DNA of 55,769 nucleotides from an uncultured Eubacteriales bacterium. GTDB lineage: Bacteria > Bacillota > Clostridia > Oscillospirales > Oscillospiraceae. The notes below the pieces were generated by a model, which did not search any database, was not told the DNA's origin, and saw nothing but the letters and a program-made list of their open reading frames with translations. The first letter of the stretch is position 1, and the number at the start of each line of letters is the position of its first letter. The translations under genes were made by a program, and so were the position numbers. The DNA lies in NCBI GenBank assembly GCA_900319635.1, contig ONPF01000011.1:1-55769 (forward strand), written 5' to 3'. This document shows, piece after piece, positions 44,047-52,412 of the stretch.

Positions 44047-45456
44047 TTGGAGGAAAACGAAATTCTGGAGGCCATGGATTACGAGGCCATCCAGGAAAAG
44101 CAGTATGACGAGCTCACCCAGCTTCTGGAGCAGAAGGATCGCAAGACCCTGCGGCAGCGGCTGGAGGAGATGAACGAGTTCGACGTGGCGGAGTTTCTCT
44201 CCGAGCTGGAGGACGCCCAGATGCTGGCGGTGTTCCGCCTGCTCTCCAAGGAGACCGCGGCGGAGGTCTTTGCCAATCTGGAGCCGCCGGAGCAGGAGCG
44301 CATCATCACCGCCATCACCGACCAGGAGCTCTCCGGCCTGATCGAAGAGCTGTATGTGGACGACGCGGTGGACATCATGGAGGAGCTGCCGGCCAACCTG
44401 GTCAAGCGCCTGATGCGCTCCGCCACCCCCTCCACCCGGAACCTGATCAACCAGTATCTCCGCTATCCCGAGGACTCCGCCGGCAGCATCATGACCGCGG
44501 AGTTCGTGGATCTGAAAAAATACATGAGCGTGAAGGAGTCCATCGCCCGCATCCGGCGCATCGGGGAGGACAAGGAGACCATCTACGTCTGCTTTGTCAC
44601 CAACGCCCACCGGAAGCTGGAGGGCATCGTCACCGTGAAGGATCTGCTGCTGCACGACGACGACATGATCATCGAGGATCTGATGGATCGGAACGTGGTC
44701 TTCGCCACCACCACCGAGGACCAGGAGAGCGTCTCGGAAAAGTTCTCCGACTACGACCTGATGGCCATGCCCGTTGTGGACATGGAGGGACGGCTGGTAG
44801 GCATCGTCACCGTTGACGACGTCATCGACGTCATGGAGCAGGAGGCCACCGAGGACATCGAAAAGATGGCCGGTATGACCCCCTCCGACAAGCCCTATTC
44901 CCGCACCCGCCCTCTGGAGATCTGGCGCAACCGCATCCCCTGGCTGATGTTTTTGATGCTCTCGGCCACCTTCACCAGCATGATTTTGACCTCCTTCGAG
45001 TCGCGCCTGGCCGCCGTGGCGGGCCTGGTGCCCTTCATCCCCATGCTGATGGGCACCGGCGGCAACTCCGGCGCCCAGTCCGCCACCGCCGTGATCCGCA
45101 GTCTGTCCCTGGGCGATATCGAGCCCCGGGACGCGCTGCGGGTGCTGTGGAAGGAATGGCGGGTGGCCTTTCTCTGCGGCCTGACGCTGGCGGTGGTCAA
45201 CTTCGGCAAAATGCTCCTGGTGGACGGGCTGCTGCTGGGCAACGCCAACGTCACCGTGGCCGTGGCCGCCACGGTCAGCCTTTCCATTGTATTTATTGTC
45301 ATGTTCGCAAAGCTGGTGGGCAGCCTTCTGCCCATCGGGGCGGAGAAGATCGGCCTGGACCCGGCGGTGATGGCAAACCCGCTGATCTCCACGCTGACCG
45401 ACGCCGTCTCCCTTCTTATTTATATCTTCATCGCCAAGATGATTCTGGGAATTTGA
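44047..45456 (+). CDS. mgtE: magnesium transporter MgtE
   Basis: A 469-residue Mg2+ channel. TTG at 44047 is chosen: GGAGGTGATC sits at the right distance, while the upstream ATG is inside the promoter. The N-domain (1-125, helical, EEMNEFDVAEFLSELED repeats) and two CBS domains (about 130-262, ending GRLVGIVTVDDVIDVMEQEA) sense cytosolic Mg2+. Five membrane helices follow (IPWLMFLMLSATFTSMIL, PFIPMLMGTGGNSGAQS with the selectivity region, and others). It is co-oriented with the AEC permease only 10 bp behind. Confidence 0.95.
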   Translation: MEENEILEAMDYEAIQEKQYDELTQLLEQKDRKTLRQRLEEMNEFDVAEFLSELEDAQMLAVFRLLSKETAAEVFANLEPPEQERIITAITDQELSGLIEELYVDDAVDIMEELPANLVKRLMRSATPSTRNLINQYLRYPEDSAGSIMTAEFVDLKKYMSVKESIARIRRIGEDKETIYVCFVTNAHRKLEGIVTVKDLLLHDDDMIIEDLMDRNVVFATTTEDQESVSEKFSDYDLMAMPVVDMEGRLVGIVTVDDVIDVMEQEATEDIEKMAGMTPSDKPYSRTRPLEIWRNRIPWLMFLMLSATFTSMILTSFESRLAAVAGLVPFIPMLMGTGGNSGAQSATAVIRSLSLGDIEPRDALRVLWKEWRVAFLCGLTLAVVNFGKMLLVDGLLLGNANVTVAVAATVSLSIVFIVMFAKLVGSLLPIGAEKIGLDPAVMANPLISTLTDAVSLLIYIFIAKMILGI

Positions 45457-45466
45457 GGTGATCCCC

Positions 45467-46390
45467 GTGGATTTCTCCGCGCTTCTTGATAAAATGCTGA
45501 TCTTTCTGGTGCTGATGGTCATCGGCTATGTGCTGGTTCGCCGGGGCAGCCTGAACCGGGACTCCGTCAAAGCCATCAGCGCCCTGACCATGAACGTGCT
45601 GCTCACGGGCTCCATCCTCAACTCCGTGTTTTCCACCCGGCTGGAGCTGGACTGGGCCAAGCTGGGCGAGGTGTTTCTGATACTCTGGCTCATGCAGATC
45701 CTGGGCTATGTCATCGCCTGGTTCTTTGCCAAGGCCGTCCCCGTCGACCGGGAGCATGCGCCGGTGTTTGAGCTGCTGATCAGCATGGGCAATCCCATGT
45801 TCGTGGGTCTGCCCGTGGTGCAGGCGCTCTTCCCCGACACTCCCGCCGCCTTTTACGTCTCCCTCTCCTGTCTGCCCTTCAATGTGCTGCTGTTCACCTA
45901 CGGGGTGTGGCGGCTGCAGAGCGGGCGGCCAGGCGCCAAGCTGCGCCCGCGGGACATTCTGACCGTTCCCCTGCTGGCCGCGCTGGCCGCGGTGGTTCTC
46001 TTCCTGCTGGATCCCCCGGTGCCGAAGGCGGTCACCGGCCTGATCTCCACCCTGGCCGCGGGCACCATGCCCCTGTCCATGATCGTGATCGGCGCCTCTC
46101 TCGGCTCGGTAAGCCTGCTGGACGCCTTCCGGCGCTGGCGCTTCTATGTGATCAGCTTCGCGCGGCTGCTGGTGATCCCGCTGCTGACCTGGGCGGTTTG
46201 CCGGCTCCTCACCAACGACCCGGTGCTGCTGATGACCGCCACCATCCTGGCCGGCTGCCCCAGCGCCGTGATCATCACTGTGATGGCCAACCAGTACAAC
46301 CGGGACTCCGCCTTCGCAGCCGAGGGGACGCTGCAGAGCACCGCCCTCTCCATGGCCACGATTCCGCTGCTGGTCTGGCTGCTGGGGTAA
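45467..46390 (+). CDS. AEC-family (auxin efflux carrier-like) transporter
   Basis: A 307-residue transporter with about ten helices in two inverted halves. The GTG at 45467 fits GAGGTGATC seven bases upstream, better than the GTG at 45458 that is part of the same ribosome site. NVLLTGSILNSVF, ELLISMGNPMFVGLPVVQALF and the second-half AGCPSAVIITVMANQYN are typical of AEC carriers, which export malate-like or other small anions. The substrate is unknown. It is probably co-transcribed with mgtE. Confidence 0.87.
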   Translation: MDFSALLDKMLIFLVLMVIGYVLVRRGSLNRDSVKAISALTMNVLLTGSILNSVFSTRLELDWAKLGEVFLILWLMQILGYVIAWFFAKAVPVDREHAPVFELLISMGNPMFVGLPVVQALFPDTPAAFYVSLSCLPFNVLLFTYGVWRLQSGRPGAKLRPRDILTVPLLAALAAVVLFLLDPPVPKAVTGLISTLAAGTMPLSMIVIGASLGSVSLLDAFRRWRFYVISFARLLVIPLLTWAVCRLLTNDPVLLMTATILAGCPSAVIITVMANQYNRDSAFAAEGTLQSTALSMATIPLLVWLLG

Positions 46391-46399
46391 TAAGAGAAG

Positions 46400-46610
46400 A
46401 GTGAAGAGATACGCCGTAGGGAGCGATCCCCTGATCGCTCCGCTGTATGTTCTTCGGAGGCATGTGGGCATGCCTCCCTACGGTTCGCAATGACAGAGCT
46501 TCGCTCTGTGCAGGCTGTTGTCCGCATGATTCCCCGTCCTCCGTCTTCTAAGCACTATGCACTACGCACTCCATACCACGGGCTGTCGAGGACGCCAGCC
46601 CCTACAGTTT
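46400..46610. repeat. palindromic repeat block
   Basis: A 239-bp gene-free gap with GGAGCGATC...GATCGCTCC, GGAGGCATG...CATGCCTCC and AGAGC...GCTCT palindromes, a TTCGCAATGACAGA core-like fragment, and a GCCCCTACAG edge. No gene. Confidence 0.7.
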
Positions 46611-46629
46611 TGAAATCACGAGGTGTCTT

Positions 46630-47250
46630 ATGCACATTCCCGCATCGCAGAGCCAGGATGTGGCGCTGCTGGATTTTGAAGAGGCCCTGGCCCGCTCCGG
46701 CAAGTCCGGGGGCTACGACGCCTCCAAGTGGCTCTATGTGCCGGATTTCTACACCGAATACCGGTACATCCTGGGCACCCGGGGCAAGAATCCCCTGATC
46801 TGCATCGGGGTGAACCCCTCCACCGCCGCGCCGGAGGATCTGGACAATACGCTGAAATCCGTCTCCCGCATCGCCGCGGGCAACGGCTTTGACAGCTGGG
46901 TCATGTTCAATGTCTACGCCCAGCGGGCCACCCGGCCCGACGACATGGATCGGGAAAAAAACGAGGCGCTGCACCGGGAAAATCTGCGGGCCTTCGCCTG
47001 GCTGCTCTCGGGCGCCGCGGCAGGCGGGGTCTCCCCCGCCGTCTGGGCGGCCTGGGGCGCGGTGATCGAAAAACGCCCCTACCTGCCCGAGTGTGTGCGG
47101 GACATGGTGGAGCTGGGCAAGCGCTTCGGCGCCCGCTGGCTCTGCGCCGGCGCCTGCTCCAAGAAGGGGCACCCCCACCACCCGCTGTACCTGCGCAAGG
47201 ATGAAAAGGTTCGGGATTTTGACATTGAGGGGTATCTGAACAGCCTATGA
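46630..47250 (+). CDS. DUF1643 family protein
   Basis: A 206-residue protein with the DUF1643 layout: YRYILGTRGKNPLICIGVNPSTA (core NPSTA at 62-66), DNTLKSVSRIAAGNGFDSWVMFNVYAQRAT and a final GHPHHPLYLRKDEK. The family is often found with nucleotide or phage genes; function unknown. GAGGTG precedes the ATG. Its stop overlaps the nitrilase start (ATGA), and it heads a three-gene coupled operon. Confidence 0.88.
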   Translation: MHIPASQSQDVALLDFEEALARSGKSGGYDASKWLYVPDFYTEYRYILGTRGKNPLICIGVNPSTAAPEDLDNTLKSVSRIAAGNGFDSWVMFNVYAQRATRPDDMDREKNEALHRENLRAFAWLLSGAAAGGVSPAVWAAWGAVIEKRPYLPECVRDMVELGKRFGARWLCAGACSKKGHPHHPLYLRKDEKVRDFDIEGYLNSL

Positions 47251-48068
47251 AAGACCATTTGAAGCTCGCCGTCCTCCAGCTGCGCACCGAGCTGGATCGG
47301 AACGAGACCATGAAAAAAGCCGCCCGGATGCTCCGGGAGGCGGCGTCGAAGGGCGCGGAGCTGGCGGTGCTGCCGGAGATGTTCAACTGCCCTTACGCGG
47401 GCCGGTATTTCCGGGAGTTCGCCGCTCTGGGGCACGAGGACACCGTGGCGGCCCTCGCCCAGATGGCCCGGGACAACAGAATCTGGCTGGCGGGCGGCTC
47501 CGTGCCCGAGCGGGAGGGGGAGCGGCTCTACAACACCTGCTTCGTCTTCGACGACACGGGCCGTATCGTGGCCCGGCACCGGAAGATCCATCTCTTCGAC
47601 ATCGACGCGCCGGGGATGCGCTTCCGGGAGTCCAACACCTTCTCCCCCGGGGAGGAGATCACCGTGTTCGACACGCCCTGGGGCAAGATGGGCGCGGCCA
47701 TCTGCTTCGACGTCCGCTTTCCCGAGCTCTTTCGGGCTATGGCGAAGCGGGGCGCACGGCTCATCCTGCTGCCCGCCCAGTTCAATATGACCACCGGGCC
47801 CGTGCACTGGGAGAGCACCCTGCGGATCCGGGCCGTGGACAACGAGGTCTTCCTGGCTGCCGCCTCCGCCGCCCGCTACGAAGGCTTTTCCTACGAGTGC
47901 TGGGGCCACTCCCTGGTTTCCGACCCCTGGGGCACGCTGATCGCCGCGGCGGATGAGACGGAGCAGATTCTCTGCGCCGACGTCGACTTTGCCCGGGTGG
48001 ACGAGGTGCGGCGGCAGCTGCCCACCTTCCTGCACCTGCGGGAGGATGTTTACGAGGTGGCGAAATGA
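47247..48068 (+). CDS. carbon-nitrogen hydrolase (nitrilase superfamily, omega-amidase-like)
   Basis: A 273-residue enzyme with the Glu-Lys-Cys triad: E44 in VLPEMFNCPY, K113 in HRKIHLFDID, C153 in AAICFDVRFPE, and a second Glu in VHWESTLRIRAVDN. The layout follows Nit2/omega-amidase (2-oxoglutaramate or 2-oxosuccinamate hydrolysis). A role in clearing damaged metabolites is plausible and inferred. Overlaps the genes on both sides by 4 nt. Confidence 0.92.
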   Translation: MKDHLKLAVLQLRTELDRNETMKKAARMLREAASKGAELAVLPEMFNCPYAGRYFREFAALGHEDTVAALAQMARDNRIWLAGGSVPEREGERLYNTCFVFDDTGRIVARHRKIHLFDIDAPGMRFRESNTFSPGEEITVFDTPWGKMGAAICFDVRFPELFRAMAKRGARLILLPAQFNMTTGPVHWESTLRIRAVDNEVFLAAASAARYEGFSYECWGHSLVSDPWGTLIAAADETEQILCADVDFARVDEVRRQLPTFLHLREDVYEVAK

Positions 48069-48628
48069 GCATTTATGAAGAGATCGCCCGTTATGAGCCC
48101 TTCAACGAGCAGGAGGCCCGGGACAAGGCCGTGATCCTCCGCTTTCTGGAACAGCATGAGGACGCCTTCCGGCGGGAAAACCGGATCGCCCACATGACCG
48201 CCTCCGCCTGGGTGGTGAACCCGACGCGGGATCGGGTGCTGATGGTATATCATAAAATCTACGACTCCTGGTCCTGGACCGGCGGCCACGCCGACGGGGA
48301 GACGGATCTGCTCTCCGTCGCCCTGCGGGAGGTGACGGAGGAGACAGGCGTCACCCATGTGCGCCCGGTATCCGGGGAGATTTTCTCTCTGGAGACCCTC
48401 ACCGTGGACGGGCACGAGAAGCGGGGACAGTACGTTCCCTCTCACCTGCACCTGAATGTGACCTACCTGCTGGAGGCGGACGACGCCGAGCCCCTCCGCA
48501 TCTGCGAGGACGAGAACAAGGGCGTGGCCTGGTTCAGCCTGGACGGAGCTCTGGCTGCCTCCACCGAGCCCTGGTTCGTGAAACGGATCTATACGAAGCT
48601 GAACGAAAAGCTGAAAACCATTCCGTAG
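48065..48628 (+). CDS. Nudix hydrolase
   Basis: A 187-residue Nudix protein. The Nudix box GGHADGETDLL...REVTEETGV (73-96) has the right acidic core (E89, E92, E93), but the spacing from the first Glu is one residue longer than the textbook consensus, as in the WTGGHADG subfamily. It hydrolyses a nucleoside-diphosphate-linked substrate, unknown here. It is the last gene of the coupled operon with DUF1643 and nitrilase. Confidence 0.9.
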   Translation: MSIYEEIARYEPFNEQEARDKAVILRFLEQHEDAFRRENRIAHMTASAWVVNPTRDRVLMVYHKIYDSWSWTGGHADGETDLLSVALREVTEETGVTHVRPVSGEIFSLETLTVDGHEKRGQYVPSHLHLNVTYLLEADDAEPLRICEDENKGVAWFSLDGALAASTEPWFVKRIYTKLNEKLKTIP

Positions 48629-48667
48629 GGGCGACCTGTGGTCGCCCGCGCACAGCTCCGGTTCATC

Positions 48668-48725
48668 AACAAATAAGCCCGGGCGAATTCGCAGCATTTC
48701 CCGAATTCGCCCGGGCTTATTTGTT
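48668..48725. terminator. 24-bp-stem bidirectional terminator
   Basis: A perfect inverted repeat with 24-nt arms (48668-48691 and 48702-48725) and a 10-base loop. The outer part is AAT-rich so each strand ends the stem with TTATTTGTT. Between the Nudix operon and the convergent dCMP deaminase gene. Confidence 0.88.
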
Positions 48726-48797
48726 ATTCAGAAGTTCCTTTGCACGGGCCGTCCGGGGGCCGGCCCCTACAACAGGCCCGCGGTCAGCGGTTGGCCT

Positions 48798-49280
48798 TTA
48801 CAGCATAAAAATGCTGTCGTCGTTCTCCACCCAGTCGGAGACGGGGATGGTGCGGTACTCGGTGGGGCTCTGGCGGATCACCACCCGGTCGATGCCGGCG
48901 TTGATGATCTGCCGCTTGCACATGGAGCAGCTCATGGCGTCAGACAGCAGCTCGCCCGTCTTGGCGTCCCGCCCCACCAGATAGATGGTGGCGCCGATCA
49001 TGTCCCGCCGGGGGGCGGAGATGATGGCGTTGGCCTCGGCGTGGACGCTGCGGCAGAGCTCGTAGCGCTCGCCGGAGGGGATGTGCAGGCTCTCCCGCAT
49101 GCAGTAGCCCAGATCGGAGCAGTTGCGGCGGCCCCGGGGCGCGCCGTTATAGCCGGTGGAGATGATCTCGTCGTTGCGCACGATGATGGCGCCGTACTTC
49201 CTTCTCAGGCAGGTGGAGCGCTCCAGAACGGAGTCGGCAATATCCAGATAGTAGTTCTGCTTGCTGGTGCGGTTATCCAT
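48798..49280 (-). CDS. dCMP deaminase
   Basis: A 160-residue cytidine/deoxycytidylate deaminase: dCMP to dUMP. The start is the ATG at 49280 behind GGGGGGT. The zinc site is His80 and Glu82 in SVHAEANAI with Cys118 and Cys121 in SCSMCK. RRKYGAIIVRNDEIISTGYNGAPRG is typical of ComEB-type enzymes. It feeds thymidylate synthesis. Confidence 0.93.
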   Translation of the reverse strand: MDNRTSKQNYYLDIADSVLERSTCLRRKYGAIIVRNDEIISTGYNGAPRGRRNCSDLGYCMRESLHIPSGERYELCRSVHAEANAIISAPRRDMIGATIYLVGRDAKTGELLSDAMSCSMCKRQIINAGIDRVVIRQSPTEYRTIPVSDWVENDDSIFML

Positions 49281-49377
49281 AGCGGTACCCCCCGATATCG
49301 TTTTCGCCCCTATCATACCCCGGCGGCAGCGTTTCGTCAATCCTCTGGCGGTTTTTGTGGCCTTTCGGCGCGGGGCA

Positions 49378-49386
49378 TGGTATAAT
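49378..49386 (+). promoter_or_regulatory. extended -10 promoter of the CPBP protease gene
   Basis: TGGTATAAT: a perfect -10 (49381-49386) with the TGn extension and no clear -35. Confidence 0.55.
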
Positions 49387-49413
49387 ACAGAAAAACTCCT
49401 GCGGAGGTTGGTC

Positions 49414-50604
49414 ATGCATACAGAAAAACGCCCCATCTGGCTCCGCGCGCTGCTGACCGGGGGCTTTCTTGTTCTCTGCGCCGCCTGGCTGTTTATGGCC
49501 GTCGTCCTCTGGGACGGGGGCAGGCTCAGCTGGGGCTTCAAGCCGATCTGGCCGAAAACCGGAACCCTGCCCATCGTGCGGAATCTGCCCTCCGGTGCTT
49601 TCCTGGCGGATCTGCCCTCCCGCTTCCGGGACTGGGACGGGATGGCTGCCCTCCTCATCTATCTCTGCCTCTTCCCCCTGCCCTGCTGGGCCTTTGCGCT
49701 GACCGCCCTGCTGCCGGACACCCTGCGCCGCTTCTTTCCCGGAAACAGGAGGCTGCTGCTCGGCTATGGGATCGTCGCCGCTCTGGGCGTCGTCTTCGGC
49801 CTTCTCTGCACGCTGGCCGGCTGCACCACGCTGCTGCGGGGGCTCCTCTCCTTCTCCGCGGAGCAGCGCCTTGCCCGCATTCACATGCTGCTGATCCCCA
49901 TCAGCGGCGCTCTCGCGGTGCTGGGCTGGCTGCTGCCCTGCGCCATTCACCGGCTGCTGAAGCTGCGCGGAGGACGGGCCCTGCTGCGGGAGGCGGGCGG
50001 CGGAGCGCGCCGGGCCGGACTGTGCTTCGCCTGCGCCTTCGCGGTCACGGCGGCCTCCTGCCTGCTGCTGGCCGCCATCAAGCCCCTGGCGCCTCAGGCG
50101 GTGCGCTTTGTGGATGGCTTTTGCGCAAATAACGCCGTCTATGACACAGAGGCTTTCGTCTCCGTCTGCATGGCGCCGCTGATGGAGGAGCTGGCCTTCC
50201 GGGGTCTCATCCAGCGGGGGCTGCGGAAGAATCTGTCCGCCTGGGCGGCCGTCGTGCTCACGTCGGTGTTCTTCGGTCTCTGGCACCGGAACACCGGGCA
50301 GTTTGTCTACGCCTTCCTCTTTGCGCTGATGGTGGGCGCGATCTATGAGGCCACAGGGAAGCTGCGCTACACCTGGCTGTGCCACATGCTGATGAACCTC
50401 TTCGCCATCATGGGCTACTCGGATTCCGCCCGGGCGCTGCTGGGGAAGCTGCACTTCTTCCCCTGGCTGCGCAAGCTCCTGCTGGGTCTGCCCGCCTGGG
50501 CGGCGGCGCCGCTGCTGCTGCTGGTTGTGGCGGGGATCGCGCTGCTGGTGCGGCTGATGCGGGCAAAAAGTGCGCCGAAAGAAAGCTTTTCCCAAGAACA
50601 GTAG
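49414..50604 (+). CDS. CPBP-family (CAAX-like) membrane protease
   Basis: A 396-residue membrane protein. GCGGAGG precedes the ATG at 49414. About nine helices. The ABI/CPBP motifs are EELAFRG (Glu258, Glu259, Arg263), FFGLWHRNTGQ and a final LCHMLMNLF. This intramembrane glutamic protease family is tied to bacteriocin immunity, CAAX processing and other functions. The substrate is unknown. The queH gene follows 32 bp later. Confidence 0.88.
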   Translation: MHTEKRPIWLRALLTGGFLVLCAAWLFMAVVLWDGGRLSWGFKPIWPKTGTLPIVRNLPSGAFLADLPSRFRDWDGMAALLIYLCLFPLPCWAFALTALLPDTLRRFFPGNRRLLLGYGIVAALGVVFGLLCTLAGCTTLLRGLLSFSAEQRLARIHMLLIPISGALAVLGWLLPCAIHRLLKLRGGRALLREAGGGARRAGLCFACAFAVTAASCLLLAAIKPLAPQAVRFVDGFCANNAVYDTEAFVSVCMAPLMEELAFRGLIQRGLRKNLSAWAAVVLTSVFFGLWHRNTGQFVYAFLFALMVGAIYEATGKLRYTWLCHMLMNLFAIMGYSDSARALLGKLHFFPWLRKLLLGLPAWAAAPLLLLVVAGIALLVRLMRAKSAPKESFSQEQ

Positions 50605-50636
50605 ATTTTTTCCGTGCGCTGTGTTATATTGAGGAT

Positions 50637-51260
50637 ATGAATCGAAATTATCAGAAGGAACTGGACCGTATCATCCAGAAGCGGGGCAAAAAAGTGCCCC
50701 GGGTGCTGCTGCACGCCTGCTGCGGCGTGTGCTCCAGCGCGGTGCTGGAGTATCTGACCCAGTATTTTGACGTGACGGTGCTGTGGTATAACCCCAACCT
50801 CTATCCCCAGGCGGAGTTTGACCGGCGATTCAAGGCGCTGGTGGAGATCATCGAAAAGATGGGTCTGGCCGACCGGGTCAGCGTCCTGGCCGAGCCCTGG
50901 AAGCACGAGGACTACGACAAGCGCGTTGCCGGCCTGGAGCAGGAGCCGGAGGGCGGCGCCCGATGCACGGAGTGCTTCCGCCTGCGCCTCATCGAGACGG
51001 CGCGGCTCGCCAAGCACTACGGCTACGACTATTTCTGCACCACGCTGACCCTCTCCCGCCACAAGGACGAAAAGCGCATCAATGACCTGGGGGAGGAGAT
51101 CGCCCGGGCAACCGGCGTTTCCTGGCTCCCCTCGGACTTCAAGAAGCAGGGGCGGGAGATGCGCTCCCGGGACCTGGCCAACGAGCACGGCATTTATCAG
51201 CAGCTCTACTGCGGCTGCGAATTCTCCCTGCACAAGCGGGAGGAAAAGGGAGACGTGTGA
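50637..51260 (+). CDS. queH: epoxyqueuosine reductase QueH
   Basis: A 207-residue QueH (DUF208): reduces epoxyqueuosine in tRNA to queuosine, the last step of the modification, using an Fe-S cluster. Cys28, Cys29 and Cys32 in HACCGVCSS, Cys110 and Cys113 in CTECFRLRL, and the final YCGCEFS are the conserved cysteines. It is an unrelated replacement of QueG. GAGG is only two bases from the ATG, and an extended -10 (TGTTATATT) ends seven bases upstream, so the transcript may be leaderless or come from the CPBP gene. Confidence 0.93.
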   Translation: MNRNYQKELDRIIQKRGKKVPRVLLHACCGVCSSAVLEYLTQYFDVTVLWYNPNLYPQAEFDRRFKALVEIIEKMGLADRVSVLAEPWKHEDYDKRVAGLEQEPEGGARCTECFRLRLIETARLAKHYGYDYFCTTLTLSRHKDEKRINDLGEEIARATGVSWLPSDFKKQGREMRSRDLANEHGIYQQLYCGCEFSLHKREEKGDV

Positions 51261-51305
51261 AACAACCCTCCCTCAGCGCCGCGCCCGAAAAAAGAACAGA
51301 AGACC

Positions 51306-51434
51306 CCGTAGGGACGAGCACCGCTCGTCCGTAAAGCTCCCCTGACAGGGGAGCCTACAAGGAAAGGAAACCCCTCAGTCTGTCGCCTTGCGTGAGACGG
51401 TGACAGACAGCTCCCCTTAGGCAGGGGAGCCTAC
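51306..51434. repeat. composite repeat block in front of galU
   Basis: A GACGAGCACCGCTCGTC palindrome followed by two GGGGAGCCTACAAGGAAAGG units (51350 and 51425) around CCCCTCAGTCTG...AGACAGCTCCCC. Same family as 41197-41311. The second unit's tail supplies the galU ribosome site. Confidence 0.75.
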
Positions 51435-51452
51435 AAGGAAAGGAGAATGGAA

Positions 51453-52337
51453 ATGCGCGTTCGGAAAGCCATTATCCCCGCGGCGGGTCTGGGGACCCGT
51501 CTGCTGCCCAACACCAAGTCGATCCCCAAGGAGATGCTGCCCCTGGTGGACAAGCCTGTGATCCAGTACATCGTGGAGGAGGCCGTGGCCGCCGGCGTGG
51601 AGCAGATCCTCATCATCACCAACCGGGGCAAGAACCCCATTGAGGACTACTTTGACTACGCCCCCGACCTGGAGGATCGGCTGATCCACGACGGGAAGCG
51701 CAGCGAGGCCCGCATCGTGCGGGAGGTAGCCGACATGGCGGACGTGTTCTTCCTGCGGCAGAAGGAGACCAAGGGTCTGGGCCACGCCATATGGCGGGCC
51801 AAGAGCTTTGTGGGCAACGAGCCCTTCGGCGTGCTGCTGGGGGACGATATCATGCTCTCGGAAAAGCCGGTGCTCAAGCAGCTGGTGGAGGCCGCCGAGG
51901 CCAACTCCTGCAGCGCCATCGCCGTGCGGGAGGTGCCGGACGAGCTGATCGTGAAGTACTCCTCCGTGAAGCTGGAGGAGAAGCTGGGCGACCGGGTGTA
52001 TCGCATCAGCGATATGAACGAGAAGCCCACCTTGGCCGAAAAGCTCTCCCAATACGCCATCCTGGGCCGCTATGTGCTGACGCCCGGCATTTTCGACATT
52101 CTGGAGCACACCGCCCCCGGCCGCAACAACGAGATCCAGCTCACTGACGGCATGAAGGAGCTGGTGCGCCACGAGCCCATGTGCGCCGTGGACTTTGAGG
52201 GCCGCCGCTACGACACCGGAAACCTGAAGGGCTATCTGGAGTCCATCATCGACTTCGCCCTAAAAAACGAGGAGGCCGGCCCCTGGCTGAGGCAGTTCAT
52301 CCTCGACAAGGCGGAGCTGCTGCGTCGGCAGTTTTGA
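51453..52337 (+). CDS. galU: UTP-glucose-1-phosphate uridylyltransferase
   Basis: A 294-residue nucleotidyltransferase: UTP + glucose 1-phosphate to UDP-glucose + PPi. Start at the second ATG (51453), seven bases behind GGAG. KAIIPAAGLGTRLLPNTKSIPKEMLPLVDKP holds the nucleotide site; KGLGHAIWRAKSFVG and the later NEIQLTDGM and DTGNLKGYLES are diagnostic. It supplies cell-wall and lipid glycosylation. The stop codon TGA lies within a TTTTGAG heptamer repeat. Confidence 0.95.
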   Translation: MRVRKAIIPAAGLGTRLLPNTKSIPKEMLPLVDKPVIQYIVEEAVAAGVEQILIITNRGKNPIEDYFDYAPDLEDRLIHDGKRSEARIVREVADMADVFFLRQKETKGLGHAIWRAKSFVGNEPFGVLLGDDIMLSEKPVLKQLVEAAEANSCSAIAVREVPDELIVKYSSVKLEEKLGDRVYRISDMNEKPTLAEKLSQYAILGRYVLTPGIFDILEHTAPGRNNEIQLTDGMKELVRHEPMCAVDFEGRRYDTGNLKGYLESIIDFALKNEEAGPWLRQFILDKAELLRRQF

Positions 52338-52360
52338 GTTTTGAGTCTTGAGTTTTGAGA
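52330..52360. repeat. heptamer array, copy D, spanning the galU stop
   Basis: TTTTGAG-type heptamers (one TCTTGAG variant); the first one contains the galU stop. Confidence 0.8.
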
Positions 52361-52399
52361 AAACCGCCTGCGGGGCAAGAGCCCGCAGGCGGTTTGTTT
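52361..52399. terminator. bidirectional terminator of galU and the PAP2 gene
   Basis: AAACCGCCTGCGGG (52361-52374) pairs with CCCGCAGGCGGTTT (52382-52395), then GTTT. Confidence 0.88.
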
Positions 52400-52412
52400 A
52401 TCCGGGAAGGGC

